Notes under the pieces: model-generated
Seen by the model: only the letters and a program-made list of their open reading frames with translations
Database searches by the model: none
What the model was told of the DNA's origin: nothing
Shown: positions 61,958-64,000 of the stretch, one piece after another
How positions within the stretch are numbered: the stretch's first letter is position 1
How the letters are laid out: each line of letters starts with the position of its first letter
Source: Agromyces bauzanensis
GTDB lineage: Bacteria > Actinomycetota > Actinomycetes > Actinomycetales > Microbacteriaceae
Assembly: GCF_014645655.1 (NCBI RefSeq)
Contig: NZ_BMMD01000001.1
Span: 237,680-301,679, forward strand
Length of the DNA: 64,000 nucleotides
Reading direction: 5' to 3'
Program-made: the position numbers and the translations under genes

Positions 61958-63475
61958 ATGTCCGAGACAGCTGATCCCACCACCACCGCCTCCGGCAGCG
62001 ACATCCGTGTCCGCTTCTGCCCCTCGCCCACCGGCACGCCGCACGTCGGTCTCGTGCGCACGGCCCTCTTCAACTGGGCGTATGCCCGGCACACGGGCGG
62101 CACCTTCGTCTTCCGTATCGAGGACACCGACGCGGCGCGTGACACCGAGGAGAGCTACGAGCAGATCGTCGACGCAATGAAATGGCTCGGCCTCGACTGG
62201 GACGAGGGTATCGAGGTGGGCGGTCCGCACGCGCCATACCGCCAGTCGCAACGCCTCGACCTCTTCGCCGGCGTCGTCGAGCGGCTGAAGGCCGCGGGGC
62301 ACGTCTACGAGAGCTACTCGACCGCCGAGGAGATCGACGCCCGCAACGAGGCCGCGGGCCGTCCCAAGCAGTTCGGCTACGACAACTTCGATCGCGACCT
62401 CACCGACGAGCAGCGGGCGGCCTACCGTGCCGAGGGCCGCGAGCCCGCGTTGCGCCTGCGCGTGCCCGACGACCTCGACCTCGGGTTCGACGACCTCGTG
62501 CGCGGCCGAATCGACTTCGCGGCCGGCTCGACCACCGACTTCGTCGTCGTACGACCCAACGGCGCACCGCTCTACACGCTCGTGAATCCCGTCGACGACG
62601 CCATCATGGGCATCACCCACGCGCTCCGCGGCGAAGACCTCCTCTCGTCGACCCCGCGCCAGATCGCGCTCTATCACGCGCTCATCGACATCGGGCTCAC
62701 GACGTTCGTGCCGCGGTTCGGTCACCTGCCCTACGTCATGGGCGAGGGCAACAAGAAGCTCTCCAAGCGCGACCCCGAGTCGAACCTGTTCCACCACCGC
62801 GACCGCGGGTTCATCCCTGAGGGCCTCGTCAACTACCTCGCGCTTCTCGGTTGGGGCTTCGCCGCCGACCGTGACGTGTTCAGCCGCGACGAGCTCGTCT
62901 CGAAGTTCGACGTCGCCGACGTGAACCCCAATCCCGCCCGGTTCGATCTGAAGAAGGCCGAGGCCATCAACGGCGACCATATCCGCCTCCTCGACGAGGG
63001 CGACTTCGCCGCGCGCACGGTGCCCTACCTGCAGGCGGCCGGTGTGGTCGACACGCCCATCACGCCCGCGCAGGAGGCCGTGCTCGCGGAGGCGGCGCCG
63101 CTCGTGCAGCAGCGCATCGGCCTGCTCGGCGAGGCGCCGGAAATGCTCGGGTTCCTGTTCACGGATGCCGCGGGCCTGTCGTACGACGACGACGCCCTCT
63201 CGGGCCTGCCGGCCGACGCGTCCGCCGTGCTCGCGGCGGCACGCGAGGCGCTCGACCGGCTGCCCGCCGAGGCCTGGGGGCACGCCGAGATCGAGGAGGC
63301 GCTCCGCGACGCCCTCGTCGACGGACTGGGATTGAAGCCGCGCGTCGCGTTCGGGCCGCTGCGCACCGCCGTCTCGGGGCGACGGGTGTCGCCGCCCCTC
63401 TTCGAGTCGATGCAGATCCTGGGCAAGATCGACTCGCTCGATCGCCTCGACCGGCTCGCCGCGCGGCTCGCCTGA
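61958..63475 (+). CDS. gltX: Glutamyl-tRNA synthetase
   Basis: A 505-residue class I synthetase that charges tRNA-Glu (and in actinobacteria also tRNA-Gln, later amidated). The HIGH-like motif is [19 protein letters not shown] and the KMSKS-like loop is [10 protein letters not shown]. The catalytic domain runs to about residue 320 and the anticodon-binding helical domain fills the rest. The preceding TACGAT suggests leaderless transcription. It is followed by tRNA-Gln, the common actinobacterial order. Confidence 0.97.
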   Translation: MSETADPTTTASGSDIRVRFCPSPTGTPHVGLVRTALFNWAYARHTGGTFVFRIEDTDAARDTEESYEQIVDAMKWLGLDWDEGIEVGGPHAPYRQSQRLDLFAGVVERLKAAGHVYESYSTAEEIDARNEAAGRPKQFGYDNFDRDLTDEQRAAYRAEGREPALRLRVPDDLDLGFDDLVRGRIDFAAGSTTDFVVVRPNGAPLYTLVNPVDDAIMGITHALRGEDLLSSTPRQIALYHALIDIGLTTFVPRFGHLPYVMGEGNKKLSKRDPESNLFHHRDRGFIPEGLVNYLALLGWGFAADRDVFSRDELVSKFDVADVNPNPARFDLKKAEAINGDHIRLLDEGDFAARTVPYLQAAGVVDTPITPAQEAVLAEAAPLVQQRIGLLGEAPEMLGFLFTDAAGLSYDDDALSGLPADASAVLAAAREALDRLPAEAWGHAEIEEALRDALVDGLGLKPRVAFGPLRTAVSGRRVSPPLFESMQILGKIDSLDRLDRLAARLA

Positions 63476-63551
63476 GGCACCGGGGGGCCCGCGCAGCGCG
63501 TCGGTCGGCGTGCCCGTCGAGGTCCGCGCAGTTTGGCCGGGCCGCCCCGCG

Positions 63552-63557
63552 TAGGCT
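63552..63557 (+). promoter_or_regulatory. -10 element (TAGGCT) of tRNA-Gln
   Basis: TAGGCT lies 39 nt before the mature 5' end of the tRNA. A second TAGAGT overlaps it at 63557-63562 and could also serve. Confidence 0.45.
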
Positions 63558-63596
63558 AGAGTTGCATGTCGGCCCGGGGCTTCGGTTCTCGGCCAT

Positions 63597-63671
63597 TGGG
63601 GTATGGTGTAATTGGCAACACGGCTGATTCTGGTTCAGTTGTTCTTGGTTCGAGTCCAGGTACCCCAGCCA
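63597..63671 (+). tRNA. tRNA-Gln (anticodon CUG)
   Basis: Cloverleaf with acceptor TGGGGTA paired to TACCCCA (63661-63667), D-arm GGTGTAATTGGCAACAC, anticodon loop GATTCTGGTTC with CTG, and T-arm TTGGTTCGAGTCCAG with a mismatch in the stem. Discriminator G at 63668, and CCA is encoded at 63669-63671, unlike tRNA-Lys in this window. Confidence 0.95.
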
Positions 63672-63728
63672 GATTGATGTTACTCAAACCATGGTCAAAT
63701 GAACTAGATCTTGGTCTGGTAGAAGCAG

Positions 63729-63757
63729 AGCTCCTCGCACTTGTGCGGGGAGCTTTT
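63729..63757 (+). terminator. Rho-independent terminator of tRNA-Gln
   Basis: AGCTCCTCGCAC (63729-63740) pairs with GTGCGGGGAGCT (63743-63754) with one T-G pair, then TTTTGTCTT. It starts about 58 nt after the tRNA; the sequence between is unusually A/T-rich and holds no second tRNA. Confidence 0.8.
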
Positions 63758-63963
63758 GTCTTGTTCGGGACGTGCTGGGCGCGCGCGAGTTCGTACTGGC
63801 CGAGGACGTCCCGCACAGCCGCGTTCGTGGCGTTCCGCTCGCCTGCCACGTGGACTTCGTTGTCTTCGACAGTCACCACAAGAGAGCTGAAGAATGACCT
63901 GCCGCGCTGATTTCGGATGGTGGGCCCTCTTACGATGAGGGTGCTACTGGAAGAGAGAGCAGC
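63758..63963. other. About 200 bp between the tRNA-Gln terminator and the transposase start
   Basis: No supported gene. A minus-strand frame is open through here, but its C-terminal part is merely the antisense of tRNA-Gln. The segment from about 63930 to 63963 includes GGAAGAGAGAGCAGC, a ribosome site for the gene at 63964, and may contain the left end of an insertion sequence. Confidence 0.5.
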
Positions 63964-64000
63964 ATGTCCGTATCGCGTAGGCGATTCACGCAGGAGTTCA
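63964..64000 (+). CDS. Start of a probable IS3-family transposase OrfA (cut by window edge)
   Basis: The first 12 codons read MSVSRRRFTQEF, which is the conserved opening of IS3-type OrfA proteins (basic residues then F-T-Q/P-E-F-K). The rest lies outside the window, so neither the family nor intactness can be confirmed. Its place after tRNA-Gln, where ndgR-leuCD or tRNA-Glu usually follows in relatives, suggests an insertion there. Confidence 0.55.
   Translation, partial: MSVSRRRFTQEF

Noticed and set aside
63672..63760. A tRNA-Glu following tRNA-Gln, as expected from synteny
   Set aside because: No cloverleaf can be drawn in this A/T-rich stretch; only the terminator hairpin is present.
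63556..63879. Minus-strand frame whose middle reads GVPGLEPRTTEPESAVL
   Set aside because: This part is the exact antisense of tRNA-Gln, a well-known source of spurious proteins; the remainder has no family resemblance and no good start.

Overview
The window is high-GC chromosomal DNA from an actinobacterium, most probably a member of the Microbacteriaceae (an Agromyces-like organism). The evidence is the near-saturated G/C at third codon positions, the gene orders prfB-ftsE-ftsX-smpB and gltX-tRNA-Gln, an actinobacterial type Tad pilus locus, a DUF222-HNH protein, an F420-type luciferase-like oxidoreductase and a tmRNA tag ending DFALAA. The family assignment is inference from gene content; no database was searched.

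Layout. 1-1273: sulfurtransferase (rhodanese) genes and a TauE/SafE exporter. 1401-5915: compact Tad pilus operon (tadA/cpaF, tadB, tadC, a tiny pilin, two TadE-like genes, one TadG-like gene). 5919-8584: an unrecognised CxxC protein, a secreted-protein pseudogene and a coiled-coil protein. 8595-15279: MFS exporter, prfB, a cupin and a C26 amidotransferase, then ftsE (with an unusual repetitive tail), ftsX and smpB. 15281-21261: a small regulator/membrane operon with a palindromic operator, a tyrosine phosphatase, a SIMPL protein, a GT4 glycosyltransferase and a GH92 mannosidase. 21556-21922: tmRNA with strong hairpins behind it. 22079-30942: aldo/keto reductase, septum-formation lipoprotein, F420 oxidoreductase, hisN, tRNA-Lys with clear promoter and terminator, a large secreted phosphoesterase, a 5'-3' exonuclease and a GNAT enzyme. 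30988-32911: biotin ECF transporter bioY-bioM-bioN. 33956-39437: TetR-controlled MMPL/YhgE operon in which the MMPL protein carries a degenerate ABC-ATPase-like tail. 39460-42714: a sugar isomerase-like protein and a fused trehalose synthase/phosphatase. 42725-47878: ilvD, ilvB, ilvN, ilvC. 47969-51172: a very large protein with an AGNxA-type N-terminal motif and a ComEC-like metallo-beta-lactamase domain, preceded by tandem repeats. 51345-52083: a wrecked cutC. 53127-57235: serA, leuB and ilvE, then a broken GNAT, an HNH protein, an FAH-family enzyme, a divergent aminotransferase/LysR pair, gltX, tRNA-Gln, and the start of a probable transposase at the right edge.

The metabolic core is branched-chain amino acid and serine synthesis: ilvD/ilvB/ilvN/ilvC and leuB/ilvE make up most of the valine-isoleucine-leucine route, with serA nearby. 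Translation quality control is covered by prfB, smpB and ssrA, and cell division by ftsEX and the septum-formation lipoprotein.

Signals that cut across genes. (1) At least 13 genes have a TANNNT -10 hexamer ending 6-9 nt before the start codon, the geometry of leaderless mRNAs. (2) The octamer CGGATGCC/GGCATCCG appears far more often than composition predicts, inside genes and in both orientations, and explains many otherwise rare codons. (3) Three genes are clearly decayed. The best candidate for something undescribed is the 1067-residue protein at 47969-51172 with its repeat-bearing promoter; second is the MMPL/pseudo-ABC fusion operon.
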